Shown here: one piece after another, positions 28,653 to 36,852 of the stretch
Layout: each line of letters opens with the position of its first letter
Numbering within the stretch: the stretch's first letter is position 1
Origin: Mycobacterium sp. SMC-4
GTDB taxonomy: Bacteria; Actinomycetota; Actinomycetes; Mycobacteriales; Mycobacteriaceae
Reading direction: 5' to 3'
DNA: 64,000 nucleotides
NCBI RefSeq assembly: GCF_025263265.1
Contig: NZ_CP079869.1
Span: 1,302,001-1,366,000 of the forward strand
Made by a program: the position numbers and the translations under genes
Notes under the pieces: model-generated
The model's database searches: none
Told to the model about the DNA's origin: nothing
Seen by the model: the letters and a program-made list of their open reading frames with translations, nothing else

Positions 28653-28678
28653 TAAACAAAACATGTAATAGTGTTTAG
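28653..28678. promoter_or_regulatory. Shared operator, site 6 (hydratase-ACAD / P450 divergent promoter)
   Basis: TAAACA and TGTTTAG separated by 13 bases. TAAACA and TGTTTA are exact reverse complements, making this the most symmetric copy. It ends 16 bases before the P450 start on the plus strand and lies 51 bases upstream of the hydratase GTG on the minus strand. Confidence 0.7.
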
Positions 28679-28694
28679 CGAGGAGGATGGTGAC

Positions 28695-29891
28695 ATGACG
28701 ACGATGGACCTGCGCTGGGATCCGTTCGACCGCACGTTGCACGCCGAGCCCTACTCGGTATGGAAGCGTATGCGCGACGAGGCGCCGGTGTACTACAACG
28801 ACCAATACGACTTCTACGCGCTGAGCCGGTTCGACGACGTCATGACCGCATCGCTGGACACCGAGACCTTTTCCTCCGAGCACGGCATCACCCTCGACAT
28901 GATCACCGAGGATCCGTGGGGTCCGCCCAAAGCGATGATCATGATGGACCCGCCTGATCACACCGCGATGCGGAAAATGGTCAATCGCACGTTCTTTCGC
29001 AGCAGGATCGCCCAGCTCGAGGATCACGTGCGCCGACTGTGCCAGGGCTATCTGGATCGGCATGTCGGGTCCGGGGGATTCGACTACGTCGAGGACTTCT
29101 CGGCGAAGCTGCCCGTCATGGTGATCAGCTCTCTGCTCGGGTTCCCCGAGGAGGATCACGACAATCTGCGCGAATGGTCGGATGCGCAGGTCCACCGCGA
29201 TGAAGGCAATCCCGAACGCACCGCGGCTGGAGACGAGGCTTCGGCCCAGTTGTTCGCCTACTACCGCGAACAGATCGCGCTGCGTCGCGGGCATCGCACC
29301 ACCGATGTGGTCGGTGACCTGATGGCTTCGGACCTCGTCGCACCCGGAGCGGATCCACGCCAGTTGGACGACGGGGAGTTGCTGGTGTTCATCGCGATGA
29401 TCAACGTCGCCGGCAATGAAACGGTGGCGCGCCTGCTCGGGTGGGCTGCCTTGACGCTGGCCCGTAACCCCGAGCAGCGGGCCACGCTGGTCGAGAACCC
29501 GGGCCTCATCGGCGGTGCCGTCGAGGAGTTGTTGCGCTACGACGCGCCTTCGCCGATACAGGGCCGATTCAGCCTGCGCGATTCCACCTATCACGACATC
29601 ACGATCCCGGCAGGGTCGAAGGTGGCGCTGCTGACCGGGTCGGCCGGGCGCGATGAACGACAATACGAGCGCCCCGACACCTTTGACGTGACCCGAACGG
29701 GCATCCGTCACATCAGTTTCGGGCACGGCGCGCACTTCTGCCTCGGTGCGGCGTTGGCCCGGCTGGAGGCCAGGGTGGCGCTCGAGGAGACGCTCAAGCG
29801 ATTCCCGGAATGGGAGGTCGACGAGCGCAACGTGTCCTACGTCCACACGAACTCCGTCCGCGGCCCGGCGAGCGTGCCGATCAGCCTGTGA
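28695..29891 (+). CDS. Cytochrome P450
   Basis: A 398-residue bacterial class I P450: MDPPDHTAMRKMVNRTF (substrate-region helix), oxygen-binding INVAGNETVARLL, ExxR in VEELLRYDAPSP, and the haem loop SFGHGAHFCLGAALARLEAR. It requires a ferredoxin and a reductase; the only ferredoxin gene seen is at 40667-40864. AGGAGG lies 8 bases before the ATG. The stop overlaps the next hydratase gene, so it is linked to CoA-ester chemistry. Confidence 0.92.
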   Translation: MTTMDLRWDPFDRTLHAEPYSVWKRMRDEAPVYYNDQYDFYALSRFDDVMTASLDTETFSSEHGITLDMITEDPWGPPKAMIMMDPPDHTAMRKMVNRTFFRSRIAQLEDHVRRLCQGYLDRHVGSGGFDYVEDFSAKLPVMVISSLLGFPEEDHDNLREWSDAQVHRDEGNPERTAAGDEASAQLFAYYREQIALRRGHRTTDVVGDLMASDLVAPGADPRQLDDGELLVFIAMINVAGNETVARLLGWAALTLARNPEQRATLVENPGLIGGAVEELLRYDAPSPIQGRFSLRDSTYHDITIPAGSKVALLTGSAGRDERQYERPDTFDVTRTGIRHISFGHGAHFCLGAALARLEARVALEETLKRFPEWEVDERNVSYVHTNSVRGPASVPISL

Positions 29892-30688
29892 GCACCGGGC
29901 TGACGGTTCGCACCGAGGGGGCGGTGCGCTGGCTGGTGCTGGACCGGCCCGAGGTCGGCAACTCGGTGACCCGCGCCATTCAGCGTGACCTGATCGACCA
30001 GTTGGCCGCCGCGTCCGGTGATCCGCAGATCCGGGCCGTGGTCTTCACCGCCGCCGGGGAGCGGCACTTCTGCACCGGGCCCAATCTGCGCGACCCGAAC
30101 ATGCGGCCTAGCCAGGACCGGATTGCCGGTGACGCGGCACGGATCCTGCGCACCGGATCGCAGGCCGTCGTCGCTGCGCTTCTCGATTGCGACAAACCGG
30201 TGATCTGCGCACTCAATGGGGTCGCGGCCGGTGTCGGTGCCAGCATGGTGCTGGCCTGTGACCTGATCATCGCCGTCGAAAGTGCCCGCCTGATCGAACT
30301 GTTCGTTCGTCGTGGCCTGGCACCCGACGGCGGAGCGGCCTACCTGCTCACCCGTAAGGTGCCGTTCAACGTTGCCAAGCGATTGATCCTCTTCGGTGAG
30401 GAACTGTCGGCGCCGGAGGCGCATCGCATCGGTCTGGTCAACGAACTCGTCGGCGACCACCGCGAGCTGGAGGCATTGACCACCGAATGGGCGCAACGTC
30501 TGGCGGGCGGACCGACACGGGCCATCGCTGCCGCCAAGGCGATGCTCAACCAGGCCCTCGATGTGGACAGGGCAGCCGCCTTCCACACCGAGGCGCTGCT
30601 CGTCGAACAGGTCGCGGGTACCGACGACGTCGCCGAAGGTGTGGCCGCGTTCACCGAGAAGCGAGACCCTGTGTTCAGGGGCCGCTGA
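29888..30688 (+). CDS. Enoyl-CoA hydratase/isomerase family protein
   Basis: A 266-residue crotonase: LVLDRPEVGNSVTRAI, FCTGPNLRDP at the oxyanion hole (an altered AGxD), AAGVGASMVLACDLIIAVES and RRGLAPDGGAAYLLTRK with Asp at the acid/base position. GTG at 29888 overlaps the P450 stop by 4 bases. Its 3' end overlaps the convergent phosphotransferase-like gene by 14 bases. Confidence 0.85.
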   Translation: MSTGLTVRTEGAVRWLVLDRPEVGNSVTRAIQRDLIDQLAAASGDPQIRAVVFTAAGERHFCTGPNLRDPNMRPSQDRIAGDAARILRTGSQAVVAALLDCDKPVICALNGVAAGVGASMVLACDLIIAVESARLIELFVRRGLAPDGGAAYLLTRKVPFNVAKRLILFGEELSAPEAHRIGLVNELVGDHRELEALTTEWAQRLAGGPTRAIAAAKAMLNQALDVDRAAAFHTEALLVEQVAGTDDVAEGVAAFTEKRDPVFRGR

Positions 30689-32021
30689 GCACGTCGCTCA
30701 AGGGCGTGACGTGCCCGATTCGCCCTCCGGTCAGCAGCGGTTCGATGAGCAAGAGTTGACGCATCACCCGGCGATGCAGCAGATCGATCAGTGCGGCGTC
30801 CTGTCCGGGATCTGCCGCCAGCACGAAGCGCTCCAGTGCGGCGTCACCGGAAACCCGGTCGGCAGGACGTGACCCGAGCAGTTCTGCGATGTCATCGAGG
30901 TCGGCGGCGTCGACGGCGTGAGCGTAGGTGTTGACCCGATGGGTCAACCGGGCGACGGTCGCGACACTCGTGCGCTGGTATTCGGCGATGCCGGGGGTCA
31001 CTTCCAGCGACTCGATCATGGCCGGCAGACCGGCGATGGCCCCGGGATAGGACGTCGGTAGGGGATCAGGCAGCGACACCGTCGACAACGCGACGTCGGC
31101 CTGTCGGGCGATGGATTCGATCGTGTGCAGCGAGAGCAGGTGGAACCATTCGATGTACTGAACGATGTCGGTCAACGGCAGGTCCAGATGCAGGAGCAGC
31201 GCGACCCCCAGCGGGGTGCACAGCGCGAACTTGGCGGTGTGGAATTCGATCGCCGCCCGGTCCAGGGGTATCCCTGAGCGCAGTTCGTAGCGCCGCAGCA
31301 GCCGACCCAAGTCGCCCATCGGCTCGGTCACGTTGCGTAACCGAAGGCCCGCGAGATCGTGGAAGACGTCGCCGATGTGGGCGAGCTCGACATCGATCAG
31401 ACCGGTGATCCGGTCGTCGGCGTACATGAACTGCCCGGTGTCGCCCAACACGAAACGCGGGGTGGACCGGTGCGCCGGCACGTGGCGCCGCAGCCAGCCG
31501 ATAGCGAACTCCAGCAGGGGTTCCGGGCGCTGCTTGAAGTCTCGGTAGCGCGACACAAACGTCTCGAAGTAACCGAGCGCGACGTCGTCGGGGCTGGTAG
31601 GGATCTGCAGGCCCGCGGCGGCAAATGCCGTCGGATCGATGCCGTGGGCACAGACAAGCGCATCGACGTAGTCGTCCATCACAGCGTCGATCTGCCGGTC
31701 CTCGGTGGCCCTGCACGGGTTGGGATCCCCGGGTAGCCAATCCATCACGACCGCTGACGCTTCGGGGATCTCACCGTGGATGCTCGGGACCGGGATACCG
31801 TGCGCTTCCATCACACGCAGAACCGTGGCCTCGGCTGACACAGTCGCGAAGCCGAATCCCTCACGATCGCCCCGCACATAGAGGCGCATTTCCTGACCGT
31901 CACGAGAGGCCGTCACGAACCAGGCTGGTCGCCAACGCTGTTGGCGTTCGATGCTGCGCACCGGACCGATGTTGGCGGTGATCCAGTCTTCGATGACGGC
32001 GTCTTCCACGGCTCCGGTCAC
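30675..32021 (-). CDS. Aminoglycoside phosphotransferase-like protein (APH family)
   Basis: A 448-residue kinase-fold protein. The catalytic-loop region reads RFVLGDTGQFMYADDRITGL then IDVELAHIGDVFHDLAGLRL. The usual HGDxxxxN has become LGDTGQFM: the Asp is kept, but His and Asn are lost, while the later Asp-x-Glu metal region remains. Relatives are linked with acyl-CoA dehydrogenases (the ACAD10/11 kinase domain phosphorylates 4-hydroxyacyl-CoA). An acyl-CoA kinase role is plausible, antibiotic resistance is not suggested. GTG start, no clear ribosome site. Divergent from an SDR operon. Confidence 0.78.
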   Translation of the reverse strand: MTGAVEDAVIEDWITANIGPVRSIERQQRWRPAWFVTASRDGQEMRLYVRGDREGFGFATVSAEATVLRVMEAHGIPVPSIHGEIPEASAVVMDWLPGDPNPCRATEDRQIDAVMDDYVDALVCAHGIDPTAFAAAGLQIPTSPDDVALGYFETFVSRYRDFKQRPEPLLEFAIGWLRRHVPAHRSTPRFVLGDTGQFMYADDRITGLIDVELAHIGDVFHDLAGLRLRNVTEPMGDLGRLLRRYELRSGIPLDRAAIEFHTAKFALCTPLGVALLLHLDLPLTDIVQYIEWFHLLSLHTIESIARQADVALSTVSLPDPLPTSYPGAIAGLPAMIESLEVTPGIAEYQRTSVATVARLTHRVNTYAHAVDAADLDDIAELLGSRPADRVSGDAALERFVLAADPGQDAALIDLLHRRVMRQLLLIEPLLTGGRIGHVTPLSDVLSGP

Positions 32022-32052
32022 CGGACAACCATAAACTGAAATGGCTAAACAC

Positions 32053-32078
32053 TAGAACACTATGTGTACCCTTGTAAG
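32053..32078. promoter_or_regulatory. Shared operator, site 7 (APH / SDR divergent promoter)
   Basis: TAGAACA and TGTAAG separated by 13 bases; the left arm is perfect, the right arm partial. A further TAAACA lies just to the left at 32046-32051. It sits between divergent genes starting at 32021 and 32124. Confidence 0.45.
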
Positions 32079-32123
32079 AATAGCGAGGCCATGCGGGCCT
32101 CGTCAGTTGCTCCAGGAGACGCC

Positions 32124-32945
32124 TTGAGTTTGTTCGACGCATTTTCCTACCAGGGCAAGCGAGTGCTTGTCGTCGGTGGCGCCACCGGGATGGGCAACGC
32201 CACCGCACGGTTGGCGCTCGACGCCGGCGCGGAGGTCGTGGTGATGGACTACGCACCCTGTGATCTGCCGGGCGTCACGGCCATCGCTTTGAACCTGGCC
32301 GACAAGGCCGGCATCGATGCCGCGGTCGCCGAATGCGGTGGCACCGTGGACGCATTGTTCGCGTGCGCGGGTGTCGCCGACGGTCCCGGGATCGAGCGGA
32401 TCAACTTCATCGGCCACCGCTATCTCATCGATCTACTACGAGGTAACGCCATGCTGCCGCGAGGCTCGGCGATCGGGTTCATATCGTCGGCGGCCGGGCT
32501 GGCCTGGCGTTCGAACATGGTGCAGCTCAACGAGTTCCTCGACATCGCGGACTTCGATGCCGCGGCTGCCTGGGCGGTCGACAACGGCTGCGCCCATTAC
32601 ATGTTCACCAAGCAAGCGGTGTGCGCGTATGTGGCGCGGGAGGCCATGGCTCTGATGTCGGAGGGCATCCGCATCAACGCGATCTGCCCCGGACCCACCG
32701 ACACCCCGTTGGCCCAGGCGAATGCGGAACTCTGGCTTGATTTCGGCGCCGACTACCGCGCCGCGGTGGGTGTGAACGCCGCCACCCCGATGGAACAGGC
32801 CTTTCCGCTGCTGTTTCTGTGCAGCGACGCCGCCGCGGTGGTCAACGGAATCACCATGGTGACCGATTCGGGCTACTTGAGTGCCGGAATCACCGAGGTG
32901 TTCCCCGCCGGCACCCCGATGGCGAAAATGCTCCTGGACGGATGA
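32124..32945 (+). CDS. SDR similar to 3-alpha-hydroxysteroid dehydrogenase/carbonyl reductase
   Basis: A 273-residue SDR with the short layout of the 3-alpha-HSD group: VVGGATGMGNATA, DYAPCDLPG, a shortened central part (VDALFACAGVADGPGIERIN), Ser in ISSAAGLAW, an insert, then HYMFTKQAV giving YxxxK and ICPGPTDTPLAQ. That group oxidises ring hydroxyls of steroids and other bulky alcohols. TTG at 32124 is preferred because CCAGGAG lies 5 bases upstream; ATG at 32091 has no such site. First gene of the operon SDR, SDR, NTF2-like, lactonase, cyclase. Confidence 0.82.
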   Translation: MSLFDAFSYQGKRVLVVGGATGMGNATARLALDAGAEVVVMDYAPCDLPGVTAIALNLADKAGIDAAVAECGGTVDALFACAGVADGPGIERINFIGHRYLIDLLRGNAMLPRGSAIGFISSAAGLAWRSNMVQLNEFLDIADFDAAAAWAVDNGCAHYMFTKQAVCAYVAREAMALMSEGIRINAICPGPTDTPLAQANAELWLDFGADYRAAVGVNAATPMEQAFPLLFLCSDAAAVVNGITMVTDSGYLSAGITEVFPAGTPMAKMLLDG

Positions 32946-32951
32946 GCGGCG

Positions 32952-33725
32952 GTGGGCATCGAGTTCTCCGGTCAGGTGGTCGTGATCACCGGGGCCAGTG
33001 GGGGGATCGGGCGGGTGCTGGCACGCCGCTACGCGAGGTCGGGCGCCGGCGTCGCGCTGGTCGCGCGACGTCCTGACGAACTCGCGGTGACCGCCGGCGT
33101 GATCACCGAGGAGGGCGGTTCCTGCTCGGTGCACGTCGCCGACATCCGCGACGAGGCCCAGTGCGTCGACGTCATCTCCGCCGTTGTGCGTCGATGGTCG
33201 AGGCTGGATGTCCTCGTCAACAATGCCGCCGTCCCGGGCGCCGATGAGCCGGTCAGCGAAGCCACCGTCGAGAACTGGCAGAACGTCCTGACCACCAACC
33301 TCATCGCGCCGGTGGTGCTGACCCGAGAAGCACTCTCGCGGGCGATGATTCCGGCAGGCAGCGGCAATGTGCAGTTCGTGTCATCGAGTGCGGCACGTGT
33401 CGTGCAGCCGCGCAAGGCGCACTACGCCGCAGCCAAGCTCGCCCTGACTGCGCTGGCCCAGACGCTGGCCGTGGAGGTGGGACGCACGGGGGTTCGGGTC
33501 AACACGTTGGTGGTGGGCAGTGTGGCCGGCGAACTGTTCGACACCTACGTGGCCCGCCGGTCCCGGGAAGAGGGTTTGGACGCCGGTGAGCTGCGCCGGC
33601 GCCTGGCGGGCCTGAACAAGCTTGGCAGGTTGGTGCAGCCGGACGAGATCGCCGAGGTGTCGATGTGGTTGGCCTCTGATGCCGCATCCGCGGTCACCGG
33701 CCAGGACATCGTCGTGACGGGCTGA
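32952..33725 (+). CDS. SDR family oxidoreductase
   Basis: A 257-residue classical SDR: VVITGASGGIGRVLA, VARRPDE (an Arg suggesting NADP), NNAAVPGADE, Ser in FVSSSAARVV, YAAAK and VTGQDIVVTG. The GTG start lies 6 bases after the previous SDR's stop. Two SDRs in a row, followed by a lactonase-like gene, suggest stepwise oxidation of a hydroxyl then ring opening, but no substrate is shown. Confidence 0.86.
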   Translation: MGIEFSGQVVVITGASGGIGRVLARRYARSGAGVALVARRPDELAVTAGVITEEGGSCSVHVADIRDEAQCVDVISAVVRRWSRLDVLVNNAAVPGADEPVSEATVENWQNVLTTNLIAPVVLTREALSRAMIPAGSGNVQFVSSSAARVVQPRKAHYAAAKLALTALAQTLAVEVGRTGVRVNTLVVGSVAGELFDTYVARRSREEGLDAGELRRRLAGLNKLGRLVQPDEIAEVSMWLASDAASAVTGQDIVVTG

Positions 33726-33726
33726 G

Positions 33727-34260
33727 ATGAACGTTCCCTCCGGCGCAGACGTGGCCGCGCTGCTCGCGCGCGAGGAGATCCGCACTCTTGCCATCCGGTA
33801 TGCGGCGGCCATCGAGTCTCGTGACATCGAGATGATGGTCGAGTTATATTCGCCTGCAGCACGATTCGGCGAGCACGGAGACGGACCGCAAGCGCTGCGT
33901 GCGCTGATGGCCCAGAGCCTCGATGACAGCCTCTTCGCGGTCATCCTGGTCGCCAACCATTACATCGAACTCCGCGACGACACCCACGCCACCGGCCAGG
34001 TGTGGGCGCACTGCTATGCCCAGACGCGGGCGGGCGGCTTTCTCGATCAACTGATCAGATACGACGATCACTACGAGCGCATCGACGGGCGCTGGCTGTT
34101 CACCCGGCGCCGCCATCGACTTTGGTATGGAGTCGCCCACGAGAGCTCGCCCCTGGAGCAGCCTGCCGCCCGCTGGCCGCAGAGCCAGGTCGGTGTCGGT
34201 GACCTACCGTTGGCTGACCCCACCTTCTCGGCCTGGTGGCAGGATCTTCGCGATGACTGA
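33727..34260 (+). CDS. SnoaL/NTF2-like protein
   Basis: A 177-residue SnoaL_4-type protein: ALLAREEIRTLAIRYAAAIE, SRDIEMMVELYSPAARFG, and a later GRWLFTRRRHRLWYGV segment. This pattern fits the family's cone fold with a ligand pocket. The ATG is one base after the SDR stop, and its own stop overlaps the next gene. Possible isomerase or dehydratase; catalytic residues cannot be assigned. Confidence 0.75.
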   Translation: MNVPSGADVAALLAREEIRTLAIRYAAAIESRDIEMMVELYSPAARFGEHGDGPQALRALMAQSLDDSLFAVILVANHYIELRDDTHATGQVWAHCYAQTRAGGFLDQLIRYDDHYERIDGRWLFTRRRHRLWYGVAHESSPLEQPAARWPQSQVGVGDLPLADPTFSAWWQDLRDD

Positions 34261-35191
34261 TATACGTTCTATCACAGCTGGTTTGGCCTTTCCCGAAAGT
34301 CCGATCGCCGTTTCGGACGGTTCGGTGCTGCTGTCGGAGATGGCTGCGGGCCGCATCACCCGGGTGCGTCCGGACGGCAGAACCGAAACGGTGGCCGAGG
34401 TCGGCGGCGGCCCGAACGGCGTGGCTTTGCTTGCCGACGGCCGCATGGTGGTGTGCCAGAACGGCGGGGCCCGATTCGGGCGAGGGCCCTGGCCCTACGA
34501 CTTCCCGGGGTGCGCGCAGATCTTCCGGCCCATGGGTGCGCCCACCCGACCTGTGCCGCCGCAACTGCAGCTGGTCGATCCTGGTGGCGAGGTCCGCACG
34601 CTGGCACTCGACTTCACTGCCCGCGACGGCACGACGCTGCCACTGGTCCGGCCCAGCGACGTGTGCGCCGATGCCTGCGGGGGGTTCTACGTCACGGACG
34701 GCGGTACCACCCACGGCCGGAGTCGCACCATGACGGGACTCTTGTACGGCACGCCGGACGGCCGTCTGGAGGAGATCGTGTACCCACTCGAAATGCCCAA
34801 CGGCGTTGCGCTGTCACCAGAGGGCGATCTGGTGTACGTGGCTGAGACGCGCACGCGCAGGGTGTGGGAGTTCTCGATGACGGGGCCCGGCCGGGTCGCC
34901 ACCGGCCGCGGTCTGGCGACCGTTCCCAGCGGAGGGCCGTTGAACATCGGAGGAGCAGACGGCCTCTGTGTCGCCGCTGACGGCACCATCCTGGTGGCGA
35001 CGCTGGGCGCCGGAGGGGTGACCGCCTTTTCGGCCGCAGGGGATCTGCTCGGGGCGTTGCCTCTCGACGATCCGATGACCACCAACATGACCCTCAATGC
35101 CGACGAGTCAACGCTCTATCTCACCCTCGCGTCGTCGGGCCGTCTGCTTGCCGTGGACAACTGGCGATCAGCACTCGACATACCGCAGTGA
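34253..35191 (+). CDS. SMP-30/gluconolactonase-like beta-propeller
   Basis: A 312-residue six-bladed propeller of the SMP-30/regucalcin group. Metal-site residues can be matched: Glu in LAFPESPIAV, Asn in LEMPNGVALSPEG and Asp in GGADGLCVAADG. Members hydrolyse sugar and other lactones. Here, after two SDRs, lactone opening of an oxidised ring is a fair guess. ATG at 34253 overlaps the end of the NTF2-like gene by 8 bases. The stop overlaps the cyclase start. Confidence 0.84.
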   Translation: MTDIRSITAGLAFPESPIAVSDGSVLLSEMAAGRITRVRPDGRTETVAEVGGGPNGVALLADGRMVVCQNGGARFGRGPWPYDFPGCAQIFRPMGAPTRPVPPQLQLVDPGGEVRTLALDFTARDGTTLPLVRPSDVCADACGGFYVTDGGTTHGRSRTMTGLLYGTPDGRLEEIVYPLEMPNGVALSPEGDLVYVAETRTRRVWEFSMTGPGRVATGRGLATVPSGGPLNIGGADGLCVAADGTILVATLGAGGVTAFSAAGDLLGALPLDDPMTTNMTLNADESTLYLTLASSGRLLAVDNWRSALDIPQ

Positions 35192-36669
35192 GCCTGTTCG
35201 GCAGGGAATCCGCAGTGCGGCCCGCCGGTACGCGGGCGGCGCTCGCACTGGGAACTCTGATGCCGAGCATCTGCGGCGCAGCGGTCATCGGTGTCATGGC
35301 CTCGCTGGGTCTGCCGACCGCGGGGGCGCTGGGAGATCCGTCGGTGTTGCGTACCAACATCGTTGCCGCCCTCGTCTACTCGGCGCTTTCGATACCTCCG
35401 GCCTGCGTCCTCGGATTGTGGTGGACCAGTGCGCCGGCGGCGTCGAATACGGCGTCGCGGCATGCCGTCCTGATGAAGATCCCCGCTCGCCTGACCGCGA
35501 TCAGTGCGACGGTATGGACGGTCGCCGCGGCAGTGTTGGTCCTGGTCAATTTTCGGCGACCCTGGCTCGCGACGACGTTGGGTGTCTCGACGCTGTTGGG
35601 TGCCACCGTCACTGCCACACTGACGTACTGGTGGTGTACGCGGGTACTGCGCCCGCAGGTGGCCCCGGCGCTGACGCGTAACCCTCCGGTGCGCCGGGAG
35701 CGCCCCGGACTTCGCCTACGAGCGGTGGTCGCCTGGATGGTGGGCACCGGGGTGCCGCTATTGATGCTGATGTTCGTCGCAGTCAGTTCGCTTGTCGTCG
35801 ACTACAGCGGGGATCGCCTCGCCATGGTGGTCCTGGGACTGGGCGGCGCCGCGGTGTTGAGCGGCCTGTTCGTCACCGCCTTCACCGCGGCCACCACCGC
35901 CGATCCGATCGATGAGGTGCGCCGGGGGATGTCCCTGATCGCCGACGGGCGCTACGACGTGGTGGTGCCGGTGTTCGACGCCTCCGAACTGGGGCTCCTG
36001 CAGGCCGGTTTCAACTCGATGGCAGAGGGGTTGCGGGAACGCGAGCGATTGCGCGACCTGTTCGGCCGGCACGTCGGACGTGACGTTGCACGGATGGCCG
36101 AGCAGACCCCGTCGCCGCAGCTGGGTGGGGTCAACTGCGATGTTGCGGTGGTGTTCGTGGACCTGGTGGGGTCGACCACGATGGCACTGGACATGACCCC
36201 GGAGGAGCTCGTGGCGGTGCTCAACCGCTTCTTCGCCATGGTGGTGGATATCGTCGAACGCCACCACGGCTGGGTCAACAAGTTCGAAGGCGATGCTGCG
36301 CTGGCGATATTCGGTGCACCACTGCCCATCCCGGACCACGCCGGTTCGGCACTGGCGGCCGCGCGGCAGCTCTGCGCAGCGATCTCATCGGGTTCGCTGC
36401 GCTTGGCGGCCGGTATCGGCGTGTCCGCCGGAACCGTGGTGGCCGGCAACATCGGTGATCCGCGCCGCTACGAGTACACCGTGATCGGCGACCCGGTCAA
36501 CGAGGCGGCACGGCTCTCCGAATACGCGAAAAGCAGAGGTGGCGTCTCCGCGTCACGTTCAGTACTGGAACGGGCGGAAGCCGACGAGGCGGCTCGTTGG
36601 CGCTTCGTCGAGTCACAGGTTCTCCGAGGTCGCGACACCGCGACGGATATCGCGGCGCCCTGCAGCTAG
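35188..36669 (+). CDS. Membrane class III adenylyl/guanylyl cyclase with HAMP domain
   Basis: A 493-residue protein of the mycobacterial Rv1318c/Rv3645 type. About six membrane helices fill residues 15-240, a HAMP domain follows (TADPIDEVRRGMSLIADGRY), then the cyclase domain from about 300: VVFVDLVGSTTMALDMTP (metal Asp), VNKFEGDAALAIFGAP (second Asp, adenine-selecting Lys) and YTVIGDPVNEAARLSEYAK (Asn/Arg transition-state region). It makes cAMP from ATP at the inner membrane. GTG at 35188 overlaps the lactonase stop, so it is translated with catabolic enzymes, which is unusual. Confidence 0.9.
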   Translation: MSLFGRESAVRPAGTRAALALGTLMPSICGAAVIGVMASLGLPTAGALGDPSVLRTNIVAALVYSALSIPPACVLGLWWTSAPAASNTASRHAVLMKIPARLTAISATVWTVAAAVLVLVNFRRPWLATTLGVSTLLGATVTATLTYWWCTRVLRPQVAPALTRNPPVRRERPGLRLRAVVAWMVGTGVPLLMLMFVAVSSLVVDYSGDRLAMVVLGLGGAAVLSGLFVTAFTAATTADPIDEVRRGMSLIADGRYDVVVPVFDASELGLLQAGFNSMAEGLRERERLRDLFGRHVGRDVARMAEQTPSPQLGGVNCDVAVVFVDLVGSTTMALDMTPEELVAVLNRFFAMVVDIVERHHGWVNKFEGDAALAIFGAPLPIPDHAGSALAAARQLCAAISSGSLRLAAGIGVSAGTVVAGNIGDPRRYEYTVIGDPVNEAARLSEYAKSRGGVSASRSVLERAEADEAARWRFVESQVLRGRDTATDIAAPCS

Positions 36670-36733
36670 TGTCCGGCGGCGGCAGTCTCAGGAACGTCGC
36701 GCGCTGTCCTTGGCCTCCGAGCCTGAGGTGGCG

Positions 36734-36828
36734 TCGCCGAGCGTGAACTGAGGGCGGTCTGGGGCGTGTTTTTCCGCCCTGGGTGCACGCTCGGCGAGAG
36801 TGGCCGCCGTGAGTGCACGCTCGGCGAG
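36734..36828. repeat. Intergenic inverted and direct repeats between convergent genes
   Basis: TCGCCGAGCGTG at 36734-36745 pairs with CACGCTCGGCGA at 36786-36797 around an inner stem AGGGCGG (36751-36757) and CCGCCCT (36774-36780). The 16-mer GTGCACGCTCGGCGAG occurs twice, at 36783-36798 and 36813-36828. The element lies between the ends of the convergent cyclase and amidohydrolase genes. It may be a bidirectional terminator or a small dispersed mycobacterial repeat. Confidence 0.6.
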
Positions 36829-36852
36829 GGCTGGCGTAGGAAGTTGGCGGGC

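Noticed and set aside
28653..28678. Reading TAAACA and TAGTGT as -35 and -10 promoter boxes
   Set aside because: They are only 10 bases apart, too close for a sigma-70-type promoter, and the element occurs in both orientations relative to genes.
30675..32021. Antibiotic (aminoglycoside) resistance gene
   Set aside because: The catalytic His and Asn are absent and the context is lipid catabolism. The family contains many non-resistance proteins.
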